Positions 1 to 7,435 of a stretch of 64,000 bases of DNA are shown here, in pieces. The stretch comes from Bacteroidales bacterium (lineage in GTDB: Bacteria > Bacteroidota > Bacteroidia > Bacteroidales > UBA932), in assembly GCA_017442315.1 (NCBI GenBank), contig JAFRZX010000030.1, forward strand, positions 1 to 64,000, in the 5' to 3' direction. Below the pieces are notes generated by a model. The model was not told the DNA's origin and ran no database searches. It was given only the letters and a program-made list of their open reading frames with translations. Position 1 is the stretch's first letter; each line of letters starts with the position of its first letter. A program made the translations under genes and the position numbers.

Positions 1-69
1 AGAATGCAACTGAGAGGTGTATCAGATGTTAAATACTTTCTGTTCAGACTTGCAAAGATCTATGCTTAG
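1..69 (+). CDS. C-terminal end of an unidentified CDS (truncated by window edge)
   Basis: Frame 1 is open from the first base to a TAG stop at 67-69 and reads 22 residues ending in a basic, hydrophobic tail (FRLAKIYA). It may be the end of a chromosomal gene next to the tRNA-Met integration site. It is too short to identify, and chance openness over 69 bases is quite possible. Confidence 0.25.
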   Translation, partial: RMQLRGVSDVKYFLFRLAKIYA

Positions 70-147
70 ACACATACTTTTGCGACTGATCCCTGGAATG
101 TCAATGCCCAGGCCCCTGCTGGCTGGCCTGATGCCCATAAAAGAAAA

Positions 148-170
148 AAGCACAGCGTTTTGCTGTGCTT
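148..170 (-). terminator. Intrinsic terminator, ancestral terminator of the tRNA-Met gene
   Basis: A 9-bp perfect stem (148-156 with 162-170) with a 5-nt loop is followed, reading leftward, by a T-rich run. It lies 5 bp beyond the displaced tRNA 3' end at 175-219. I infer that before integration it terminated the leftward tRNA-Met transcript. Confidence 0.75.
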
Positions 171-174
171 TCTT

Positions 175-219
175 GTAGCGGGACGCAGGATTGAACTGCG
201 GACCTCATGATTATGAATC
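175..219 (-). repeat. attL: displaced 3' fragment of tRNA-Met
   Basis: This stretch is identical over 45 bp to 14309-14353, which covers the T arm, variable loop and part of the anticodon arm of the intact tRNA-Met. The match stops abruptly at 219. Duplication of a tRNA 3' end at the far end of an element beside the integrase gene is the standard mark of tyrosine-recombinase integration. The fragment cannot fold as a tRNA. Confidence 0.92.
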
Positions 220-329
220 CATATAGGACGGAATTTGTGAAAATTGCCTAAATAATATATTGCTGTAAATCAATTATTTAATATCTTTGTGGAAATCTTG
301 AAAACTCGTGAAAATGAGTAAATAAAAAA

Positions 330-352
330 TTTCAAGTTCCCCTAAAGTTCCC
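330..352 (+). repeat. Left terminal direct repeat (putative integrase/excisionase arm site)
   Basis: This 23-bp sequence, rich in AAGTTCCCC units, is repeated perfectly at 14237-14259 in the same orientation near the other end. A further partial AAGTTCC copy follows at 357-363. Short direct repeats just inside the att sites are typical arm-type binding sites for tyrosine integrases; the role is inferred from position. Confidence 0.7.
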
Positions 353-382
353 CTATAAGTTCCGTAAAAAGCGGTACAGAAG

Positions 383-1834
383 TTGATGGAGATAGGATTT
401 ATGAAAGATATTGAATTGAACAAAGGTAATGAAAGTTCCCGTTTTCCGGTTTTAAAGTCACAAAAAGTTGGTGATTGCTTTATTCGTGTGACATTGGATA
501 CTCGTCATGCTTCCCGTGAGGGTAAGCTTCCTGTGGCTATCTGCTTCCATCAGCAGGGTAAGAAATGGTATTATCATCTGGATATGAAACTCACCGGTGA
601 TGAGTTTATAAATGTATGTAAGGCGACCGGACGAGGACGCGTTCCGGCTAATTTTGTAGGTGAAAGACCATATGATATCAAACTCAAACTTGAAGCGGAG
701 TTTGATAAGTACTACGATATGGTGGTGTCTTTAAGCCGATCAAAGAGATTGACCATTCCTGCAATCAAAACAATGATAACAGGAGTGGGAGATGAGATCA
801 GTTTCTTGAAGGTCTGGGATGCAGAGTGTAAGAAGAAGTCCATAGGCACCGAAGCTAATTATCGTGCAGCCAAGAACTCGTTTGTGAAATATCTTGGTGA
901 GATAAAAGGTTTCAGAATTACTGCTGCTGATATCCAGAAGTGGTGTGATTCCTTGGTTGCAGATGGTATATCCAAATCGACGATAGGAATGTATCTGCGC
1001 TCTTTCCGTGTGGCTTGGTATGCTTGTGAAAAACTGGGATACGTACTTCATACCGACTACCCTTTCGGTAAGGATGACGAACTAGTTTCAATACCAAAGG
1101 GTAATACCCGAAAGTCGTTCTACCTGACAGTCGAGCAGATGACCGAGTTGTATAACTGTTTCCTTGAAAAGCGTTATCCGGAGGAGTGGGATGTAGATTG
1201 GAAAGAGAATACTCATTACTCTCTAGGTCTATTCCTTGTTCAGTATCTTGGCAATGGATTCAATCTTGCAGATGCGGCACACTTGACATACAATGATCAT
1301 TATTTCCAGAGCGGAAAGAAGTCATTCCACTTCGTTCGTCAGAAGACCGAGGACAGGAGTGACATGGAGGTCGTGATTCCTATCATTCCTCCATTGCAGA
1401 ATATTCTTGATCAGATTGCGGCTCCTCCTATTAAAGGATCATTGGTGTTTCCTGACATATATGGTGACGCTCAGACTCCTAGCGACAGGAGAAAACGTGT
1501 CGCCATGGAAAACCAGAACATCAAGAAGCGTGTCCGTCGTCTTGTCAAGAGTATGGGATGGGAGGTCCAGCCAAGCTGTACCTGGTGCCGACACTCCTTT
1601 GCAACAAACCTTACTCATGCTGGTGTCCCTCATAACTATATATCCGAGAGTATGGGCCACTCCGTAGACAGCAATATCACTAACCGCTATATAGATGCCT
1701 TTCCTCTTGCACAGCAGATGGAGTTCAATTCGAGGCTCCTGAAGTTGAGTGATGATGCAGACATTATGGAGGAACTCAAGGGTCTCACCCCAGAGCAGTT
1801 GAAGGCGTTGATTGCTATGGTGAAGAAAGTCTAA
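383..1834 (+). CDS. Tyrosine recombinase / site-specific integrase of the element
   Basis: This 483-residue protein would catalyse integration into and excision from the tRNA-Met 3' end. The N-terminal half has a SAM-like core-binding domain (about residues 150-220), followed by a C-terminal catalytic domain. Visible catalytic residues are Lys in the RQKTED beta-hairpin, Arg403 (CRHSFAT), His426 (SMGHS) and the nucleophile Tyr436 (NRYID). The usual first arginine is not obvious; the corresponding stretch reads YLGNGFNLADAA, as in a subset of Bacteroidetes integrases such as the IntDOT group, where that Arg is displaced. The length is normal for Bacteroidales element integrases. Three Met codons lie within the first seven residues, so the exact start is uncertain. 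The gene starts 163 bp inside attL and reads inward. Confidence 0.93.
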   Translation: MMEIGFMKDIELNKGNESSRFPVLKSQKVGDCFIRVTLDTRHASREGKLPVAICFHQQGKKWYYHLDMKLTGDEFINVCKATGRGRVPANFVGERPYDIKLKLEAEFDKYYDMVVSLSRSKRLTIPAIKTMITGVGDEISFLKVWDAECKKKSIGTEANYRAAKNSFVKYLGEIKGFRITAADIQKWCDSLVADGISKSTIGMYLRSFRVAWYACEKLGYVLHTDYPFGKDDELVSIPKGNTRKSFYLTVEQMTELYNCFLEKRYPEEWDVDWKENTHYSLGLFLVQYLGNGFNLADAAHLTYNDHYFQSGKKSFHFVRQKTEDRSDMEVVIPIIPPLQNILDQIAAPPIKGSLVFPDIYGDAQTPSDRRKRVAMENQNIKKRVRRLVKSMGWEVQPSCTWCRHSFATNLTHAGVPHNYISESMGHSVDSNITNRYIDAFPLAQQMEFNSRLLKLSDDADIMEELKGLTPEQLKALIAMVKKV

Positions 1835-2171
1835 TTGCGAATACGGTGTATTCGTAATCTTAATTACGTACGCACTGCGTTCACAATCTTAGGAAATTGA
1901 TTTGGTCGGAATAAAAATCATGTTCTGTGGTTAGAAATATCGTCCGCACTGCGGTCGCAATCTTCTTAATGTTGTTCGATAATGGGCTAAAACTATAAAA
2001 TTTTACCAATTTTAGCCCGCTTTCGAGAGACTTTGGAATTTGAAAAGTGTCTTAAACGACAAAATTTTGCAATTGGGGTTGAGATAGACTTGTTAGTCGA
2101 CAAAATTTGACGGGATGTGTCGTTCATCATAGGAAAAGATTAAATTTGTGAAATTAAATAAAACTGGAAGT
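1835..2171. other. Intergenic region with three similar hairpins, a 9-bp stem and an operator-like repeat
   Basis: No gene is seen here. After the integrase stop come three hairpin units, each ending in AATCTT: 1838-1861 (perfect 7-bp stem), about 1869-1890, and 1944-1964. A perfect 9-bp inverted repeat follows (1984-1992 with 2010-2018). A direct repeat CGACAAAATTT occurs at 2057-2067 and 2098-2108, just upstream of the AlbA-domain gene, and could be an operator for its winged-helix product. The hairpins may act as terminators or recombination-associated structures; this is inference. Confidence 0.5.
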
Positions 2172-3557
2172 ATGGATATCAAGAAACTGATAGGAGAGGC
2201 GACGGAATATGACAAGAAGGAGATGCTCGAATATAAAAAGCCGAAGAGTTGGCTTAAGAGTGTCTCTGCCTTTGCCAATGGCATGGGTGGTAAGTTGTTG
2301 TTTGGTATAGACGATGATGGAGAGGTTGTCGGACTTGCTGATTACGAGAAGGATTGTGAGGTTATCAGTGAGACAATCAAGACAAAGATGGATCCTATTC
2401 CAGAAATTCATCTCGTGCCAGAGACGGTTGATGGAAAGAAGATAATAGTCCTTACTGTATTCCCAGGAAAGGAAACTCCATACTATTATGTTGGAGACGG
2501 TAATCGTCAGGCATTCGTACGTATAGGTAACGAGAGTGTGATAGCAGACAGAACTGCCATCCGTCGTCTTGTACTCAAAGGTGCGGGTACTCCATATGAC
2601 AGCCTTACATCCCCGTATGAATATAAGAATATGGCATTTACTAAACTCCGCTCTGTCTGCAAGCAGCGAACTCATAATGAGTTTCTTGATACGGATTATG
2701 AGTCTTGGGGTATCATAAATGAAAATGGAGAACTTACCAATGCTGGAGCGCTCATTGCAGATGAGAGTCCAGTTCGTCATTCTCGTGTATTCTGTACCAG
2801 ATGGAATGGTCTCACAAAGGCTCCGGGACTGATGGATGCTATTGATGATGCTGAGTTCTCAGGTAGTCTTATCTCTCTTCTTCAGGAAGCAACTGCGTTT
2901 GTTGCCCGCAATTCCAAGAAGGCCTGGAAGAAACTTCCCGATGACAGGCAGGAAATGCCTGAATATCCAGAAAGAGCTGTTCTTGAAAGCTGTGTGAATG
3001 CTCTTATCCATAGGGATTACCTTGATTACGGCAGCGAAGTCCATATAGATATGTTCGATGACCGTCTTGAGATTTATTCTCCGGGAGGTATGATGGATGG
3101 TACAATGGTTCAGAATCTAGATGTGTTGAATGTGCCGTCACGCCGTCGTAATCCGGTTATTGCCGATATATTCAACCGCCTTCGCTATATGGACCGTCGA
3201 GGCAGTGGTTTCAAGAAGATAGTTGAAGACTATCAGATGTATGCTAATGTCAGCAATGGAGCCAAGCCTGTGTTCAAATCTGAACTCAGCCCATTCTTCA
3301 TCACTCTGCCTAACTTGCAGTATGTCGTAAAAGATGTCGTAAAAGATGTCGTAAAAGATGTCGTAAAAGATGTCGTAAAAGAACAGACTGATATTCTGTC
3401 TATTATGGCAGAAAATCCAACTGTAACAGCTGCTGAGTTGGCGTCTATGCTAGGGCTTACATCACGACATATTCAACGCTTGATTAAGGATCTTGTTGAG
3501 AAGGAAATTATTCGTCGTGAAGGAGGACGTAAACTTGGTAAGTGGATTATATTATAA
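2172..3557 (+). CDS. AlbA_2/Schlafen-type ATP-binding protein with C-terminal HTH
   Basis: The N-terminal part (about residues 10-130) looks like the AlbA_2 (Schlafen-like) domain found in bacterial DNA-binding regulators and helicase-like proteins. It is followed by a GHKL-type ATPase region of the PF13749 kind (ALIHRDY, LEIYSPGG, RRRNPVIADIF, RRGSGF). A VVKD tandem linker encoded at 3324-3383 joins it to a C-terminal winged helix (AELASMLGLTSRHIQRLIKDL) and a beta wing. The length (461 residues from ATG 2172) is typical. A GTG at 2148 in the same frame is an alternative start; the ATG has an AG-rich stretch just upstream. Such proteins are common on Bacteroidales islands, as regulators or possibly in defence. 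The next gene starts 11 bp downstream, so they likely form an operon. Confidence 0.85.
   Translation: MDIKKLIGEATEYDKKEMLEYKKPKSWLKSVSAFANGMGGKLLFGIDDDGEVVGLADYEKDCEVISETIKTKMDPIPEIHLVPETVDGKKIIVLTVFPGKETPYYYVGDGNRQAFVRIGNESVIADRTAIRRLVLKGAGTPYDSLTSPYEYKNMAFTKLRSVCKQRTHNEFLDTDYESWGIINENGELTNAGALIADESPVRHSRVFCTRWNGLTKAPGLMDAIDDAEFSGSLISLLQEATAFVARNSKKAWKKLPDDRQEMPEYPERAVLESCVNALIHRDYLDYGSEVHIDMFDDRLEIYSPGGMMDGTMVQNLDVLNVPSRRRNPVIADIFNRLRYMDRRGSGFKKIVEDYQMYANVSNGAKPVFKSELSPFFITLPNLQYVVKDVVKDVVKDVVKDVVKEQTDILSIMAENPTVTAAELASMLGLTSRHIQRLIKDLVEKEIIRREGGRKLGKWIIL
3324..3383 (+). repeat. 12-bp in-frame minisatellite (five copies) in the AlbA-domain gene
   Basis: Four perfect copies of GTCGTAAAAGAT and a fifth differing in its last base encode repeated VVKD. 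Being a multiple of three, copy-number change alters linker length between the ATPase and the winged helix without a frameshift. Confidence 0.95.
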
Positions 3558-3568
3558 AGTATTGACCA

Positions 3569-4630
3569 ATGGGCGAAATTATCAAACATGACGAAGAACA
3601 GACGCCAATAAAAGTAAGTTTGGACTCGGTGCCTGTGGTGAGGCAGTCAAATGTCGAGATTAGCGACTTTGAGAAAGCTCTGCAGCAGTGTTTGTATCAT
3701 ATGCGAGATATTGTCAGATATGAGTCATATAGATGCATATATCAGCAGAATGCTTATTTTTTGTCGAGGGCAATCAGTAGTCCGAATGGTTTCCTGGCTA
3801 CATGGAAAAACCTATGTCTCTATGAAGAGCCTGGAAGGCTGGCATTTGCCCAAGGACTCTTGAAGACAAAGGTTCAAGAATACATGTTCAGCTATAAGGA
3901 AAAGGAGGAGCAGCTGGATGGCTACTTCTCTGTCAATAAATTGGCTGCTGAGTATGATGAAGAGTTTAAGAATAGAGCACAGACATCTTTAGGCAATCTT
4001 TTGGCACCAGGGTATTTTAAAAAGATAGCAAAATCTCTGGAGCCAATTCTTATTCTTCTTGAGAAGAAACCGGAGGAGGTGGCATCTTCTCATGGAACAG
4101 TTATAATCTATCAGACAGCCGATCTCATACAGACTAATAATTATATGAGTGACGGCTCGGCAATTCATTATCATCAGGAGCCTGCGGAACCGACAGAAAA
4201 GGCAGAACCTGCTGTTGTATCCACAGCAGTAGAGCCATGTATCCCTCATTCTGTGCTTGAGAAACTTTATGACATAAACTGTCAGATGCCATCCGATCAC
4301 AAGAAGTATTATTTCCTGAACATAGAAAGCATCAGTATGTTTTATGACTATTGGGATCAGAGACCGATGCCTGAGAAAGTAAGTATAGCTTCTGGTGGCA
4401 CAAATCGATTCCTCTATCTGATACGTGTCCTATATCAGAATCATTGTATCAAAACTCATGATTTCGAGGAGTGGCTGAAGGCTTTGTTCAAGAATACGGA
4501 AGGCCTTTCCGATATGCCTTGGGAGGAGGCTCGAAAGCGATATTCAACCAATACTGTGGAGTCAACAAAGACCAACGATGACTTCAAGAAATTACTGAAA
4601 AAAGCAGGATTATCGTTAAATTCCGACTAG
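3569..4630 (+). CDS. Hypothetical protein co-operonic with the AlbA-domain gene
   Basis: I do not recognise this 353-residue protein. It is soluble, with no signal peptide or membrane segment. The N-terminal part (about 30-180) looks alpha-helical. The middle carries a low-complexity Pro/Glu/Ala linker (about 205-225), and the C-terminal part is helical and lysine-rich, ending in a KKLLKKAGL segment. It starts 11 bp after the AlbA-domain gene and is probably co-transcribed, which suggests a functional partner. It could be a regulator, an element replication or stability factor, or half of a defence pair; nothing in the sequence decides. Confidence 0.7.
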   Translation: MGEIIKHDEEQTPIKVSLDSVPVVRQSNVEISDFEKALQQCLYHMRDIVRYESYRCIYQQNAYFLSRAISSPNGFLATWKNLCLYEEPGRLAFAQGLLKTKVQEYMFSYKEKEEQLDGYFSVNKLAAEYDEEFKNRAQTSLGNLLAPGYFKKIAKSLEPILILLEKKPEEVASSHGTVIIYQTADLIQTNNYMSDGSAIHYHQEPAEPTEKAEPAVVSTAVEPCIPHSVLEKLYDINCQMPSDHKKYYFLNIESISMFYDYWDQRPMPEKVSIASGGTNRFLYLIRVLYQNHCIKTHDFEEWLKALFKNTEGLSDMPWEEARKRYSTNTVESTKTNDDFKKLLKKAGLSLNSD

Positions 4631-4762
4631 CTGAGACCTGTGGTTTCCAGAAAAGCCTAGAATTTAAAAACGCCTTATTTGTAATGTGTTCATAATTAAA
4701 TAATTATGGTTAGGTGAAATATAGATAGTTACCTAATTTGCTCTACTCACCCCCAGTAACTT

Positions 4763-4800
4763 TGCAGTGTCAAGTCAAATGATTTGGCGCTGCATTTTTT
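4763..4800 (+). terminator. Hairpin with T-run upstream of the mobilization operon
   Basis: An 11-bp stem with two G-U pairs (4763-4773 with 4784-4794) is followed at once by six Ts. It lies 130 bp after the preceding gene and 24 bp before the DUF3853-like gene. It may end the upstream operon or act as a leader attenuator. A -7-like TAACTTTG (4757-4764) overlaps its 5' arm, which makes the leader reading less simple. Confidence 0.6.
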
Positions 4801-4823
4801 GTTTAATTTAAACACAGAAAATT

Positions 4824-5123
4824 ATGATAAGTAAAACTAGTAACTCAGCAATGGTCACTCTCCAGATGACTATCGAAGAATACATGGAGAGAGAGGCAAT
4901 GAGGACTCAGCAGCAGGAGGCTGCGAAGCTTCGCAACTATGTCTACGGGCTCAAAGGAATCGAGCAGCTTTTCCACTGCAGTACCACTACTGCGTGGCGC
5001 ATCAAGAACAGCGAATGGATCAAGCCTGCAATCTCCCAGGTCGGAAGAAAGATCGTCGTGGATGCGGATCTCGCCCTCGAACTTGCTCATCAGAACACCG
5101 AGCGTGTTACCTATAAGAAATAG
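4824..5123 (+). CDS. DUF3853-like small DNA-binding protein
   Basis: This 99-residue protein carries an HTH-like centre (LKGIEQLFHCSTTTAWRIKN) followed by a basic strand, in the layout of the DUF3853 family, which occurs beside mobilization and excision genes in Bacteroidales integrative elements. Such proteins resemble small winged-helix excisionases that bind near att or oriT sites. An excisionase or relaxosome regulator role is inferred from this. The gene lies between a terminator-like hairpin and the oriT-like region. Confidence 0.75.
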   Translation: MISKTSNSAMVTLQMTIEEYMEREAMRTQQQEAAKLRNYVYGLKGIEQLFHCSTTTAWRIKNSEWIKPAISQVGRKIVVDADLALELAHQNTERVTYKK

Positions 5124-5313
5124 GTTGCGCTCGGGCAGAAAAATCACTGACAAATATGGTATTTGTCTCCACTTTATGTGGAGCAAGAGGGAATGGCACT
5201 CCGCGTACCATTCTGTCTCTTGCCTTGCAGGTGCAAAACAGCGCTGCGCTACCTTCTATCATGGATTTTACTGCCGGAATGAGCAGATCTATGAACTATA
5301 AAAGTTTTATAAG
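5124..5313 (+). other. Candidate origin of transfer (oriT) with clustered inverted repeats
   Basis: The 190-bp gap upstream of the mobilization genes holds three consecutive inverted repeats: a perfect 8-bp stem with 3-nt loop (5149-5167), a 5-bp stem (5168-5182), and a longer interrupted stem (5183-5189 with 5217-5223 and 5191-5196 with 5208-5213) closing an 11-nt loop. A GC-rich AGCGCTGCGCT tract follows at about 5239-5249. Clustered hairpins directly upstream of relaxosome genes are the usual form of an oriT. The nic site cannot be placed from sequence alone. Confidence 0.6.
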
Positions 5314-5718
5314 ATGGCAAAGAGATCAAAAAGCGACAGATTGACCACAGTGGCAGCCTATGAATCGACTAGAAATCTGGTAAGAATAGAGGCAGAAAAG
5401 CGTGGTATGACTCATGCCGAGTACCTTTCTGATCTGATGGAACGTCAGGTCAGAAAGAGCAAGGCTGAGGCTATCAATGAGTCATCGTGTTCGGACGACG
5501 ACAAGGTTGCGACCATAGGAGATATCAAGAAAATCCTCGCGAAAGGGGTTCAGGATATCAAAGACTCCAACAAGAGTCTGATCGAAAGAAGAGAGAAAAG
5601 TAACAATTCTCTCAAGACCAGTGTCGACGCGAGCACGGCGGTCCAGAAGGAATTCTTGAAAATAATCAAAGGAAGAGACCATGAACGTAAAGATCCAGAA
5701 CAAGGCACCCTTTTCTAG
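5314..5718 (+). CDS. MobC-like relaxosome accessory protein
   Basis: This 134-residue protein has an N-terminal ribbon-helix-helix-like segment (about residues 5-45: a basic strand, then two helices with MTHAEYLSDLMERQV) and a charged, coiled-coil-like C-terminal part. Proteins of this shape upstream of Bacteroidales relaxases bind oriT and help the relaxase nick. The 3' end overlaps the relaxase gene by 38 bp, which implies translational coupling. The exact family is not certain. Confidence 0.72.
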   Translation: MAKRSKSDRLTTVAAYESTRNLVRIEAEKRGMTHAEYLSDLMERQVRKSKAEAINESSCSDDDKVATIGDIKKILAKGVQDIKDSNKSLIERREKSNNSLKTSVDASTAVQKEFLKIIKGRDHERKDPEQGTLF

Positions 5719-7435
5719 TGACAACAACACTGGGACCTGCAAAGGATATGTGACATATCTGCAGCATGAAAGGGAAGACAAGGAGAAGGCCGGTATCCTG
5801 GGAGAGGATATCCCGTTCTTCGATGCATTTGGAGATGAGGCTGATGCGAAGTCGGTCATAGACTCCATAGACGGCAATAAGACGCAGCTCCACAAGACAG
5901 ACACGAAGTACTACTCCAACATCATCAGCTTCTCAGACGAGGAAACTGCTCTCATGGGTTATACCAGAGAGCAGAGGCTCGATGCTGTCCATACTCTTGT
6001 GGCAAAGATGATGGACGCGTACGCACGTAACTTCAACCATGGCGGAGTAAGATCCAGAGAGGACTTGTTGTTCTATTACACCATCCATGAGTATAGAGGC
6101 AATGCTACTGCGTTGAAGCCAGGCCTGCATGTGCATATGATCATCAGCAGAAAGGATAGGAGCAATACCTATAAACTTTCTCCGATGACCAATCATCGCA
6201 AAGGTACCTCCGGAGTAATCAAGCATGGCTTTCATAGAAACGACTATTATAGGGAGTGCGAACGTATATTTGACGAACACTTCAAGCATAAGCGTTCAGT
6301 GGAGCAGAGTTTCGATTACTGCAATGCCATAAGGCACGGTACTGAGGAGGAAAGGGCGGAACAACTCAGGCGTTATGTCGCAGAAATGAACCTAGAAAAG
6401 CTGATTACCGAAGAAAAGGTGCAGCTTTGGAGAAAATATGCGGAAGAAGCAGCATCCCAATACTCTCGTAAAGGAGATACTCCTGAAGAGCAGGAGAAGA
6501 TCCGTATGAATCTATTCTGGAATACTTACCACAGCCATTATAAGCCAATGCTGGATTCCTTGAAAGCTGATTGTCAGATGGCATTCAAAAGATATGATGT
6601 TGCGAAGAATAGCGGTGCCATGAATGCGGAGCATCTTGATGCGGAGGTACATAAACTAAGGAGATGTTATGCTCAGATTGAGTCCCTGACGGACGAAATT
6701 ACCAGAGCAAACAACAGTAAGAAATTCCTTGCAGTGTTCTCTCTTTTGATTTCTGCCATCAATCCAGTACCAGCAATCTTGCTGATGGTTATGGGTGGCC
6801 TAGTGCTAGGATTTCAGAAGAACGTTGCATTCAGAAGTCGATTGATTCTATATAATAATGCGAGATCAATAAGACGTAATGTGATGTCACTCAAAGAAAA
6901 GCAAGAGGCATTGCGACATTCCAAGAATGATGCTCTCCGCAAGTACATTTCTGTAAAAGATCAGCGAAATGATCTGAAGAATGAACTCAGGAATCTAGAT
7001 AAGACCCTTATGGAGACAGGAATCAATCTTGAGATTAATCCTGCTAGGGAAAGGGCGAGAGATGCAAAACTGTCTAATCCTCTCAGAGGTAATCTTCTCC
7101 TTGAAGATATGCTGCGTACTATATTCAACGCCAGTTATGATAGTGACAGCCTAGATAGAGAATTGTATTATAACGCTTTAGCGTGCTTGCCTGTAATCCA
7201 TCCTAATGGAGGTATCGCAGATTTGGAGTTCATACGAGGAAATGAGCGTATTCTGGTTAGTGAACTCAAGGATCATCGCATAGCAACATTTTTTGTGGAC
7301 AGGTGGTGTAGCTTGAGGGGATTAACTCCGGCTTACAAGAAACAGACAGAGCAGCCAAGGAACCAGCAGCAGGCTCAGAAACCAGTACAACAACAAATTA
7401 ACAAGCAGAACAATGGGCCGAAACATAGACGCTAA
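5681..7435 (+). CDS. Relaxase/mobilization protein (DUF5712/MobB-like)
   Basis: This 584-residue protein resembles the DUF5712 mobilization proteins of Bacteroidales elements. The N-terminal domain (about 1-190) has relaxase-like features: a catalytic-Tyr candidate region near KYYSNIISFS, and a HUH-type motif in LHVHMIISR (metal-binding His-x-His). The middle is helical and charged. A hydrophobic hairpin at about 348-375 suggests membrane contact, and the C-terminus is Gln-rich. It would nick oriT, stay bound to the transferred strand and pilot it to a helper conjugation pore. It overlaps the gene before by 38 bp and the gene after by 23 bp. Confidence 0.82.
   Translation: MNVKIQNKAPFSSDNNTGTCKGYVTYLQHEREDKEKAGILGEDIPFFDAFGDEADAKSVIDSIDGNKTQLHKTDTKYYSNIISFSDEETALMGYTREQRLDAVHTLVAKMMDAYARNFNHGGVRSREDLLFYYTIHEYRGNATALKPGLHVHMIISRKDRSNTYKLSPMTNHRKGTSGVIKHGFHRNDYYRECERIFDEHFKHKRSVEQSFDYCNAIRHGTEEERAEQLRRYVAEMNLEKLITEEKVQLWRKYAEEAASQYSRKGDTPEEQEKIRMNLFWNTYHSHYKPMLDSLKADCQMAFKRYDVAKNSGAMNAEHLDAEVHKLRRCYAQIESLTDEITRANNSKKFLAVFSLLISAINPVPAILLMVMGGLVLGFQKNVAFRSRLILYNNARSIRRNVMSLKEKQEALRHSKNDALRKYISVKDQRNDLKNELRNLDKTLMETGINLEINPARERARDAKLSNPLRGNLLLEDMLRTIFNASYDSDSLDRELYYNALACLPVIHPNGGIADLEFIRGNERILVSELKDHRIATFFVDRWCSLRGLTPAYKKQTEQPRNQQQAQKPVQQQINKQNNGPKHRR

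Noticed and set aside
175..219. A second tRNA-Met gene at the left end
   Set aside because: Only the 3' part is present; the match to the complete tRNA ends at 219 and no acceptor 5' strand or D arm follows. It is an att-site fragment.
3324..3383. CRISPR-like short repeats
   Set aside because: The 12-bp units are contiguous, without spacers, and in frame inside a coding region; they are a protein-coding minisatellite.
4757..4764. Promoter box TAACTTTG as the main start of the mob operon
   Set aside because: It overlaps the 5' arm of the terminator hairpin and its -33 spacing is short (16 bp). Kept only as a remark in the hairpin entry.
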